From Planctomycetota bacterium (GTDB lineage: Bacteria; Planctomycetota; Planctomycetia; Pirellulales; Pirellulaceae), in contig JAPLNJ010000595.1 in NCBI GenBank assembly GCA_026692885.1, forward strand, positions 1 through 27,017: DNA of 27,017 bases, given 5' to 3'. Of the stretch, positions 8,344 to 16,008 are shown piece by piece. A program made the translations under genes and the position numbers. The notes under the pieces were generated by a model, which worked only from the letters and a program-made list of their open reading frames with translations, had not been told where the DNA came from and did no database searches. Position 1 is the stretch's first letter. Every line of letters starts with the position of its first letter.

Positions 8344-9507
8344 ATGATACATGCTCCCACCTACCTCTCACGGCGGCGGTTTCTCACGCAAGCGGTTCAA
8401 GTGACCGGACTGCTCATGGCCGCGCAATTCATCCCCGGCGCGGCGCTGGGCCAAGACGGTGCCATCGTGCCCGGTCAAGCGGAGACAACGGTTCCGGTCA
8501 CGGACGCCCATGTCCAGGCCGGGCTTTCGCCCTACAACTGGATCTGCACGAAAGACTTCATCAGTTCCTCCGTGTGCGGAGCAGCCTTGAGTGTGGGATT
8601 CAAAGGGACCAAGCAGGTTGCCATCTTGGTCGATTCGGCGATGGCGGCGAGGAAGGATCCGCTGCGCATCCCGGTGATTGCCTGGTCGGTCAACGGCGGG
8701 GCGCTGCAGACGTACCAGTTCGGCCTGGAGGAGAAATCCTTCGTGCTCGCCTCAGGGGTGCAAGATCCGGTCATCGACCTCTATATCAAGGGGATGTCGC
8801 CCTCGGAGAGGCGCTGGGACACCGACCTGCCGGTGAATTCGCTGAAGATCCTGGGTTTCAAAGTGGATGACGGCGCGGTGACGGTGCCGATGCCGCCTCC
8901 CGAGAAGATCTGGCTGAACATCGGCGACTCGATTATGTCCGGCGACGGCGCGTTACAAGCGGAGAAGGAAGGGCGGCCCAAGGTCTGGGCCACAACCGGC
9001 GATGCCCGGGCCAGCTACGGCTATCTGCTGGCACAGCACTACGGCTGCCAGGAGGCGCGGCTGGCCTTTGGCGGTTACAACTGGGCCGGTGGCATGGCCA
9101 AAGTGCCCGCCCTGACGACGCTGATCGATCAGCACACGGAGAAGGCGAGCCGCCTGAGCGATGGCTGCCTGAAACCGGCTCCCGCAGTCACGCTGATCAA
9201 CCTGGGCGCCAACGGTGTGCAACCCGAAACGGAGATCATTGCCGCACTGAAGAAGGTGCGCAGCCGTATCGGCAAGCAGTGCCAGCTCATCGTCATGATT
9301 CCCACATCGGGGGCGGCGCGGGAGGTAACGACCCAGGCACTGAACAACTACAAGCACAGCGAGAAGGACGACCGGGCTTATCTGGTCGATCTCAGAAAGT
9401 TCCCGTTTGCTACCTGCGACGGGCTGCATCCCACGACCGCCGGACATCGGACGATCTACGAGACCGCCCTGCCGGCCTTCGACGCCATTCTGAAGGAGAG
9501 GAAATGA
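8344..9507 (+). CDS. Tat-exported SGNH/GDSL-type hydrolase (probable carbohydrate esterase)
   Basis: 387 residues with a twin-arginine signal ('LSRRRFLTQAVQVTG') and then a beta-rich N-terminal domain of about 150 residues. The SGNH hydrolase domain follows with all its blocks: nucleophile Ser196 in 'NIGDSIMSGDG', a Gly-rich turn ('FGGYNWAGG'), Gly288 and Asn290 in 'INLGANG', and Asp359/His362 in 'DGLHPTTAGH'. SGNH enzymes with an N-terminal beta domain are often carbohydrate O-acetylesterases, including rhamnogalacturonan acetylesterases; this fits the neighbours, but the substrate is inference. The start has AGGAGA about 5 bases upstream. The stop TGA at 9505-9507 overlaps the next gene's ATG (ATGA at 9504-9507), so translation of the two is probably coupled. 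An 83-base gap separates it from the preceding oxidoreductase. Confidence 0.88.
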   Translation: MIHAPTYLSRRRFLTQAVQVTGLLMAAQFIPGAALGQDGAIVPGQAETTVPVTDAHVQAGLSPYNWICTKDFISSSVCGAALSVGFKGTKQVAILVDSAMAARKDPLRIPVIAWSVNGGALQTYQFGLEEKSFVLASGVQDPVIDLYIKGMSPSERRWDTDLPVNSLKILGFKVDDGAVTVPMPPPEKIWLNIGDSIMSGDGALQAEKEGRPKVWATTGDARASYGYLLAQHYGCQEARLAFGGYNWAGGMAKVPALTTLIDQHTEKASRLSDGCLKPAPAVTLINLGANGVQPETEIIAALKKVRSRIGKQCQLIVMIPTSGAAREVTTQALNNYKHSEKDDRAYLVDLRKFPFATCDGLHPTTAGHRTIYETALPAFDAILKERK

Positions 9508-12500
9508 TGAACTCGCATCGCTGGGTAAGCGTGCTTCCGGGGCTCTTGCTGGTCGCCTTATCGACAACGGGAAACGCTGTTTCGGCCGACCAGGTGCGTT
9601 TCGAGAAGATCGTCATCGACGCCGACAGCAAAGGCGAGGCGGCCGGCGTGATGGATGTCAACCGCAGCGGCCACTTGAGCGTGGTCTGCGGCGAGAACTG
9701 GTACGAGCCGACCGATAAATCGCTGCGGCACTGGCAGAAGCATCCGCTCCGCAAGATCGAATACAAGATGGAGTATTTCGACGACTTCGCCAACCTGGCG
9801 ATGGACGTCAATGGCGACGGTTACCCGGATATCATCTCCGGCGGGTTCTTTAGCGGGAAGACGTGCTGGTACGAGAACCCCGGCAATGCCGGCGGCGAGT
9901 GGAAGGAACACCTGATCGACAAACGATTCATGGAGACGGCCCGCCTGTGGGACGTGGCCGGTGACGGCCATCCGGCGCTTGTCATCAATTCCCCCGGCGG
10001 GACCATGGCTTGGTACGAACTCAAACGCGACGCCGCGGGCAACGGCACCGGCGAGTTCATCAAACACACCGCCTACGACAAGCCGTTCATGGGCGAAGGC
10101 ATGGGGTTTGGCGATATCAACGGCGACGGCCGCGGCGATTTCGTCACCAATATGGGTTGGGTGGAAGCGCCGGCGGACCGGCGAACCGGCCAGTGGATCG
10201 TTCACGACGACTCCAAGCTGCCCGGTCACATAGGCATTGCCATGTTCGTCTATGACGTCAACGGCGACGGGCTGGCGGACATCATCTACGGGGCGGCGCA
10301 CGACTACGGGCTGTTCTGGCTCGAGCAAAAGCGCGGCCCCGACGGCGCCCGCCAGTGGGTCAACCATACGATCGACTGGCGCTGGTCCCAGGCGCATGCC
10401 CTGGCCATGGGCGACCTGGACGGCGACGGCCGGCCGGAACTGATTACGGGCAAACGCTATCGCGCCCACGGCGACAACGATCCCGGCGGCAAGGACCCGT
10501 GCTGCCTTTACTACTATTCCATCGACAAAAGCGGCAAGTTCACCCGCCACACCATCGACGAGGGTAACAAGGTCGGCGTGGGGGTGGACGTGCTCGTCAC
10601 GGATTTCAACGGCGACGGCCGGCTGGATCTCGTCTGCCCCGGCAAGGGCGGACTGTATCTCTTCCTGAACCAAGGCGTCGGTGCGGTCGCGGCGAAGCCA
10701 CCCGTCTCGGACGAGGAAGCGAAGCTGATCGCGGTCCTCAAATCGTCCGCGACGTTCGGCGAGAAAGGTGCCGCCTGTCGCGAGCTGGCACGAGTTGGGA
10801 CGGCCGAATCGGTGCTGGTGTTGAGCGAACTGCTGGAGGATCCCCAGCTCTCGCACATGGCCCGGTATGCGTTGGAAGGAATCCCGGGCGGCGCATCGGA
10901 GGCGGCCTTGCGGTACGCGCTGAGAACGGTCAAGGGCCCCTTGCTGGCCGGCGTCATCACCAGCGTCATGGCGCGCGGCGAACGCTGGGCTTGGCCGGAA
11001 TTGACGGGCTTGATCAGGGACCCCGACCCCCAGGTAGCCAAAGCAGCAGCGCTGGCGGCAGGCCGGCTCGCCTATCCGCTGCCGATCAAGATCATGCAGG
11101 ACACCGTGAAACGGACGAAGGGGCCGGCACCGCCGGCGATGGTGGCCGGCCTGTTCGCCGCCGCCGACACCCTGCGTGAACGTCGACAGTGGAAGGGAGC
11201 GATCGAGATCTATGACGTCCTTCGCGCCGCGGAGCTGGCTCCGCATCAGCGCGTGGTTGCCTGGCGCGGCACGATCCTTAGCGGCGGTGCCGACGCGCCG
11301 CGGCTGTTGCTGGAGACCCTGCACAACGCCGACCCGAGCGCATTCCAGGCAGCGCTGCGGGCTGCTGACGAGATGCCCGATGCCAAGGTCACACGGGCGC
11401 TCGGCGAGGAATTGGGCAAGCTGTCTGCCGAGCGGCAGGTGCCGATCTGCAAGCTGCTCGGCCGGCGCGGAAACGCGGCCAGCGTGCCGGTCTTGCTCCC
11501 GCTGGCGACCGCTGGCGAGAAACCGGTGCGGCTGGCGGCGATTGGCGCGGTCGGTCAACTGGGCCAGGCGTCGGCCGTCGCGCCAGTGTTTGAGTTGCTC
11601 AACGATCAGGACGCGGAGATCGCCGACGCCGCGCTCGGCGCGCTGGCCGGCTTGCCGGAGGCGCAGGTCAACGAGCGCGTGCTGCAGAATCTCGCGACTC
11701 CGAACACGACGAAGAAAGAGCTTCTGATTCGACTGGTGGGCGAGCGGCACCTGGCCGAGGCCATGCCCGTGCTGCTCCAATCGCTGGCTGACGCGGACCC
11801 GGCGGTGCGCAAAGCCGCGATCAAGAGCTACGGCGAGTTCGCGGGAATGAACGAACTGCCGCGCGTGTTGGAGCTGCTCAACACTACCAAGGACACCCAG
11901 GAGATCCAGATTGTCGAGAAGGTGCTGAATGCTATCTGCGCGGAGGCGAGCGATCCGGATACCGTTGTTACAAGACTGGCCGCGGCCATGCCGATGGCCA
12001 ATGCGGCGACCAAAGCCGTGTTGTTGCGCGCGCTGGGTGTGGTGGGCAATGGGGCAGCCTTGGAAGTGGTGCGCGGCATGACGGGCTCGGCCGACAAGGA
12101 CGAACGCTTGGAGGCGATTCGGGTCTTGAGCAGTTGGAAGAGCGCCGACGCGGCCCCGCTGTTGTTGGAGATCGCGAAAACTGCCGACAACCCGACGGCC
12201 AAGCTCGTTTCGTTGCGAGGCTATATCTGGATGGCCGGCCGTTCGACGTTGACGCGCGAGCAGCGTTCCGAAATCTGCCGCACCGCCGGTCCGTTGGTGG
12301 ACCGGACCGATCTCAGACGCATCCTGCTCAGCGTGATGACCACGCTGCCCGATGCGAGCTTGTTTGAAGTGATGCTGCCGATTCTGGATGATCCGTCCGT
12401 GCGCAGCGAATCGTTGGCGACGATGACCAAGCTCGTCGCCTGGACCGGCAAACGGCAGGTCCCGCTGGTCCGCGCGGCGTTGGAGAAACTGCTCAAAGTC

Positions 12501-12569
12501 GCTGCCGATGATCCGGCCATCGTCAAGCAGGTGCAGGAGCTGCTGGACAAAATCAACGCCATCAAGTGA
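9504..12569 (+). CDS. FG-GAP/VCBS beta-propeller fused to HEAT repeats, exported
   Basis: 1021 residues. A Sec signal ('VLPGLLLVALSTTGNAVSA') precedes seven calcium-binding-like repeats of the form D-x-N-G-D-G: 'DVNRSGHLSV', 'DVNGDGYPDI', 'DVAGDGHPAL', 'DINGDGRGDF', 'DVNGDGLADI', 'DLDGDGRPEL' and 'DFNGDGRLDL'. Seven repeats fit a complete seven-bladed propeller over about residues 30-395. The remaining about 600 residues are HEAT/PBS-lyase-like helical repeats, for example 'VPVLLPLATAGEKPVRLAAIGAVGQLG' broken over about 30-residue units. No catalytic residues are evident; a scaffold or ligand-binding role at the cell surface is likely. The HEAT half is paralogous to the gene at 24855-26663. 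The start overlaps the upstream stop (ATGA); ATG 9507 is equally possible. GGAGAGG lies just upstream within the GDSL gene. Confidence 0.88.
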   Translation: MMNSHRWVSVLPGLLLVALSTTGNAVSADQVRFEKIVIDADSKGEAAGVMDVNRSGHLSVVCGENWYEPTDKSLRHWQKHPLRKIEYKMEYFDDFANLAMDVNGDGYPDIISGGFFSGKTCWYENPGNAGGEWKEHLIDKRFMETARLWDVAGDGHPALVINSPGGTMAWYELKRDAAGNGTGEFIKHTAYDKPFMGEGMGFGDINGDGRGDFVTNMGWVEAPADRRTGQWIVHDDSKLPGHIGIAMFVYDVNGDGLADIIYGAAHDYGLFWLEQKRGPDGARQWVNHTIDWRWSQAHALAMGDLDGDGRPELITGKRYRAHGDNDPGGKDPCCLYYYSIDKSGKFTRHTIDEGNKVGVGVDVLVTDFNGDGRLDLVCPGKGGLYLFLNQGVGAVAAKPPVSDEEAKLIAVLKSSATFGEKGAACRELARVGTAESVLVLSELLEDPQLSHMARYALEGIPGGASEAALRYALRTVKGPLLAGVITSVMARGERWAWPELTGLIRDPDPQVAKAAALAAGRLAYPLPIKIMQDTVKRTKGPAPPAMVAGLFAAADTLRERRQWKGAIEIYDVLRAAELAPHQRVVAWRGTILSGGADAPRLLLETLHNADPSAFQAALRAADEMPDAKVTRALGEELGKLSAERQVPICKLLGRRGNAASVPVLLPLATAGEKPVRLAAIGAVGQLGQASAVAPVFELLNDQDAEIADAALGALAGLPEAQVNERVLQNLATPNTTKKELLIRLVGERHLAEAMPVLLQSLADADPAVRKAAIKSYGEFAGMNELPRVLELLNTTKDTQEIQIVEKVLNAICAEASDPDTVVTRLAAAMPMANAATKAVLLRALGVVGNGAALEVVRGMTGSADKDERLEAIRVLSSWKSADAAPLLLEIAKTADNPTAKLVSLRGYIWMAGRSTLTREQRSEICRTAGPLVDRTDLRRILLSVMTTLPDASLFEVMLPILDDPSVRSESLATMTKLVAWTGKRQVPLVRAALEKLLKVAADDPAIVKQVQELLDKINAIK

Positions 12570-12588
12570 GCACTGCTCGAGAACCATT

Positions 12589-12648
12589 GTGGCGTAAGCT
12601 TCCAGCTTGCGGCAGACAATGACATCGCAAGCTGGAAGCTTACGCCAC
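12589..12648. repeat. Perfect 23-bp inverted repeat (hairpin) with 14-base loop
   Basis: Arms at 12589-12611 and 12626-12648 are exact reverse complements; each contains GCGTAAGCTTCCAGCTTGC or its complement. The hairpin begins 19 bases after the FG-GAP/HEAT stop and ends before the GGAGG that serves the next gene. There is no T-tract after it, so it is not a standard intrinsic terminator, though it could attenuate transcription or protect the 3' end of the upstream mRNA. The '(A)GCTTCCAGC(T)' core resembles palindromic intergenic elements I associate with planctomycete genomes; that attribution is from memory. Confidence 0.9.
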
Positions 12649-12671
12649 GGAAAACCAAGCTGGAGGTACCA

Positions 12672-14018
12672 ATGAAAACCAATGACATGAAGACCGTCAA
12701 CAACGTGAACCGCCGCACCTTTCTGCAGGGACTTTCCACGGCAGCCGGCGCGGTGATGTTTCCGTATATCATTCCCGCGTCGGCGTTGGGGCGCGACGGC
12801 GCGGTGGCCCCCAGCGAGCGGATCGTTTTGGGCGGGATCGGGATTGGGTCGCGCGGCTGGGGAGTGCTGGTGCCGATGATGGGATTGCCGGAGGTGCAAT
12901 TTGCGGCCGTCTGCGATGTGCGCAAGAGCCAGCGCGAAGCGGTCGCCAAACTGACGCAGACCAAGTACGGCACCGCTTGTGCCACCTACAGCGATATCCG
13001 CCAGTTTCTGGCGGAACGCAAGGACCTCAACGCGGTGTTGATCGCCACAGGCAATCGCTGGCACGCGCCGGCGTCGATCATGGCCATGCGGGCCGGGCTG
13101 GATGTCTATTGCGAGAAACCCGGTTGCCTGACCATGGCGGAGGGGAAAATCGTGGTGGACACGGCCCGCCAGTGCGGCCGGGTTTATACCGCTGGCTGCC
13201 AACGGCTCAGCGAACCCGCGCGCGTCTTTCCGGCCCAGATGGCGCGCAGCGGCCGACTGGGGAAGATCCACACCGTTTACTGCGACACCCGCGCGGGCCA
13301 GGCGCTGCGTTTCGACGAGTTGCCGGCCGAGCCGGAACCTCCGAAAGAAGAACTGGACTGGGATGCCTGGCTGGGGCCGGTGCCGTGGCGTCCGTACAAC
13401 AAATCGTATGTGATCCATCACTACAGTCGGGATGGTTGGGGGGCCTTCTATGACTTGGCACACGATGTGGCTGAGTGGGGCGCGCACTCCATCGTTCAGG
13501 CCATGATGGGGCTGGACATGACCTCAGCGTCGCCGATCGAGTTCGAGTACGCGCCGCGCGACAAGAACATGACCCTCCGTCTGGCCAACGGCGTCCAGAT
13601 GATCCTCGTCCGGGAGCGGGAGGACAAGAAGTTGTCCGGCGTGTGCGGCGAGCGTTTCGAGGGGAGCGAGGGCTGGATTACCTCCGCGGACGGTCGGACG
13701 ACGAGTTCGAATGTCTCTTCGCCCGCGTTGTTGGCCGACTACACCAAGGTGCTCGGCGCGTACACCGCCAGAACCGGGCGCGTGTTGCATCACGGGCTCG
13801 ATTTCTTCGATTGCATTCGGACGCGGCGCGAGCCGGTGGCCAACGCGCAGGTAATGTACGAGTCGATGCTCCTGAACATTGCCGCCGACCTCTGCGGCCT
13901 GCTGCAGCGCAACCTCAAGTTCGACCTCAAGAAGGCGGAATTCATCGGCGACGACGAGGCGAACCGCCTTCGTTCCCGCGGGATGCGCGAACCGTGGTGC
14001 ATGCTCGCGCCCGCCTAA
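12672..14018 (+). CDS. Tat-exported Gfo/Idh/MocA family oxidoreductase (second of three)
   Basis: 448 residues. A twin-arginine signal ('NRRTFLQGLSTAAG') is followed by 'SALGRDGAVAPS', a Rossmann motif 'GGIGIGSRGWG' and the 'EKP' motif at Glu148-Lys149-Pro150. 'EWGAHSIVQ' carries the conserved His of the C-terminal domain. The protein shares long identical stretches with the third copy (23475-24800), such as 'RWHAPASI', 'PEPPKE', 'WLGP' with 'PWRPYN', and a C-terminal 'SRGMREPW'/'SRAMREPW' ending. Probable function is NAD(P)-dependent sugar oxidation or epimerisation outside the cytoplasm; the substrate is unknown. The start is set by GGAGG at 12662-12666, 5 bases upstream; a second ATG at 12687 is possible but lacks such a site. 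It follows the hairpin and precedes the cytochrome gene by 22 bases. Confidence 0.9.
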   Translation: MKTNDMKTVNNVNRRTFLQGLSTAAGAVMFPYIIPASALGRDGAVAPSERIVLGGIGIGSRGWGVLVPMMGLPEVQFAAVCDVRKSQREAVAKLTQTKYGTACATYSDIRQFLAERKDLNAVLIATGNRWHAPASIMAMRAGLDVYCEKPGCLTMAEGKIVVDTARQCGRVYTAGCQRLSEPARVFPAQMARSGRLGKIHTVYCDTRAGQALRFDELPAEPEPPKEELDWDAWLGPVPWRPYNKSYVIHHYSRDGWGAFYDLAHDVAEWGAHSIVQAMMGLDMTSASPIEFEYAPRDKNMTLRLANGVQMILVREREDKKLSGVCGERFEGSEGWITSADGRTTSSNVSSPALLADYTKVLGAYTARTGRVLHHGLDFFDCIRTRREPVANAQVMYESMLLNIAADLCGLLQRNLKFDLKKAEFIGDDEANRLRSRGMREPWCMLAPA

Positions 14019-14040
14019 CCAATCCAAGGAACCAAGGATC

Positions 14041-15945
14041 ATGAGGACCCCTGCACGACACGCTCCTGTGATCTGCTTGACGGTCGGTTTCGGCCTGCTC
14101 TTGCTGGCTCGCGACGGCTCGACGGCGGACACTCCTTCCTCCGAAGCCGGTCGAGCCACCGCGGGAAACGCTGCCGCCAACTACTTGTCGCCCATCGCCG
14201 TGGCACCCGGCAAAGATGGGAAGCGTGTCTATGTTCTGGAACGCACCGCTTGGCAAGTGGTGATGCTCGACGCATCGAACCTCTCGGCCTTGAGGACACA
14301 CCAGCTCCCAGGCGAGGGCAACGACATGGTGATCTCCGCGGACGGCTCCAGGCTGTTTGTATCCGGCGGCACGCCACCGGCTGGATACGTGGAGGTGCTG
14401 GACGCGAAGTCTCTTGATACGGTTCAGATTCTTGCTGCCGGGCATTCCCCCGCCGGTCTGGCAGTCACGCCTGACGGCACCACGCTGGTCGTTTGTGATC
14501 GCTTCCGGAACGAGGTCGCAATAGTCGACGTCAATTCGATGAAAGTACTGGCCCGTCTTCACACACTTCGAGAACCGGTTGCCGTGGCGGTTACGCCCGA
14601 CGGCAAGACCGCCGTGGTCGCCAACCACCTGCCCGTCGGCAGGGCTGACGCAGAGGAGGTCTCCGCGTCCGTCTCGATCATCGACCTCGGCACCCGGCAG
14701 ATCGTCGCCGAGGTAAGGTTGCCCAATGGCTCCACCGGGCTGCGCGGGATCTGTGTATCCCCGGACGGAGCCTACGCCTACACGACGCACACGCTGGCTC
14801 GGTACCAGATGCCGACGACGATGGTGGAGCGCGGTTGGATGAATGCCAACGCCGTGTCGGTGATCGATTTGGCTCAGAGGAAGCTGCTGACGGCGTTCCT
14901 GCTGGACGAAGTCGATCGTGGCGCGGCCAATCCCTGGGGCATCGCCTGCACTTCCGATGGCCGTCATCTCTGCGTCTCCCACGCCGGCGCGCACGAATTG
15001 AGCCTGATCGACCGAGAGGGCTTGCATGCCAATTTGGCAAAGATCGGCAAAGGTGCGCGGTTCGAGAATGTACTGCTGGAGCAACTCAGCGACGTGTCGT
15101 GTTATTTGAGCTTCCTCCGGGGCCTTCGCCAGAGGATAAAGCTCCCCGGCAACGGCCCCCGCGGCCTGTGCATTTCCGGTGCCACCGTCTATATCGCGGA
15201 GTACTTCTCCGACAGTCTGGCGGTCGTGGATCTCGGACAAGATCGGCGTGCCGAGGTCAAGGAGTGCCGCCTCGGGCCCAAAACCGAAGTGAGCAGGGAG
15301 CGCGAGGGCGAGATGCTCTTCCACGATGGCACCCTGTGTTTTCAACAGTGGCAGAGCTGTTCCACCTGCCATACCGACGGCCGGGCCGACGGCCTGAACT
15401 GGGACCTGATCAGCGATGGACTGGCTAATCCCAAGAACACCCGCAGCTTGGTGTTCGCCGACCGAATCACGCCCTGCATGAGCCTGGGAGGCAGGGAGAA
15501 CCTGCGGGCGGCGGTTCTCGGGCACCTGCGAGAACTGCTGTTCGCCAAGCAGCCCGAGACGGACGTCGTCGCCATCGAGAAATACATTGCCTCGTTGCGG
15601 CCCGTGTCCAGCCCCTACCTGGTCCAAGGCGAACTGAGTGATTCGGCCCGACGTGGGGCGACAGTCTTCGAGAAGGCCGGTTGCGCCGAATGCCACTTTC
15701 GACCTTCGCTCTCCGACAACGCGACCCACGATGTCGGCACGTCTACGCAAAGCGATGCCGGCAAGAAGCTCAAGACCTCCACACTGGTCGAATGTTGGCG
15801 AACCGCGCCCTACCTCGTTGACGGCCGATCAGAGACCCTACTGCAAGTCATCACGAAGCACAACCCGCAGGACAAACACGGTGCTACCTCGAAGCTTTCG
15901 GAGGAGGAGAAGAAGGACCTGGTTCAGTACGTGTTGAGCCTGTAG
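14041..15945 (+). CDS. YVTN-type beta-propeller fused to a di-haem cytochrome c (MauG/CcpA-like)
   Basis: 634 residues. After a Sec signal (about residues 1-30, 'CLTVGFGLLLLARDGSTA') come repeated propeller strands of the form 'VxPDGxxxYV' ('VAPGKDGKRVYVLE', 'ISADGSRLFVSGG', 'VTPDGTTLVVCDR', 'VTPDGKTAVVANH', 'VSPDGAYAYTTHT', 'TSDGRHLCVSHA'). Two haem-binding sites follow: Cys440-Ser-Thr-Cys443-His444 and Cys548-Ala-Glu-Cys551-His552. The end ('ECWRTAPYLVDGRSETL', 'LSEEEKKDLVQYVLSL') matches the C-terminal pattern of di-haem cytochrome c peroxidase/MauG relatives, where it closes the second haem domain. The likely role is periplasmic electron transfer or haem-based oxidation. Its position after a Tat-exported oxidoreductase suggests, but does not prove, a redox link. 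The start was chosen for AAGGA just upstream; the open frame before 14041 is overlap with the preceding gene. Confidence 0.88.
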   Translation: MRTPARHAPVICLTVGFGLLLLARDGSTADTPSSEAGRATAGNAAANYLSPIAVAPGKDGKRVYVLERTAWQVVMLDASNLSALRTHQLPGEGNDMVISADGSRLFVSGGTPPAGYVEVLDAKSLDTVQILAAGHSPAGLAVTPDGTTLVVCDRFRNEVAIVDVNSMKVLARLHTLREPVAVAVTPDGKTAVVANHLPVGRADAEEVSASVSIIDLGTRQIVAEVRLPNGSTGLRGICVSPDGAYAYTTHTLARYQMPTTMVERGWMNANAVSVIDLAQRKLLTAFLLDEVDRGAANPWGIACTSDGRHLCVSHAGAHELSLIDREGLHANLAKIGKGARFENVLLEQLSDVSCYLSFLRGLRQRIKLPGNGPRGLCISGATVYIAEYFSDSLAVVDLGQDRRAEVKECRLGPKTEVSREREGEMLFHDGTLCFQQWQSCSTCHTDGRADGLNWDLISDGLANPKNTRSLVFADRITPCMSLGGRENLRAAVLGHLRELLFAKQPETDVVAIEKYIASLRPVSSPYLVQGELSDSARRGATVFEKAGCAECHFRPSLSDNATHDVGTSTQSDAGKKLKTSTLVECWRTAPYLVDGRSETLLQVITKHNPQDKHGATSKLSEEEKKDLVQYVLSL

Positions 15946-16008
15946 GCAGTGGCCGGGTGAAGACCACGCGAGCTCGCTTCGAGCGGTTCTCGGCGAAAAG
16001 GAAAAGCA

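Noticed and set aside
9650..10660. Tandem DNA repeat suggested by recurring 'aacggcgacgg'
   Set aside because: The repeats encode the Asn-Gly-Asp-Gly turns of the FG-GAP propeller blades and are explained by protein structure, not by a DNA repeat element.
9558..13487. 1309-codon reverse-strand open frame
   Set aside because: It runs antisense through the FG-GAP/HEAT gene, the hairpin and the second oxidoreductase, lacks any recognisable domain, is rich in Arg/His/Gln as expected for a GC-rich antisense shadow, and conflicts with strongly supported forward genes.
15970..15986. Small GCTCG-CTT-CGAGC hairpin between the cytochrome and rhamnosidase genes
   Set aside because: The stem is only five base pairs with no T-tract; likely chance in GC-rich sequence rather than a terminator.
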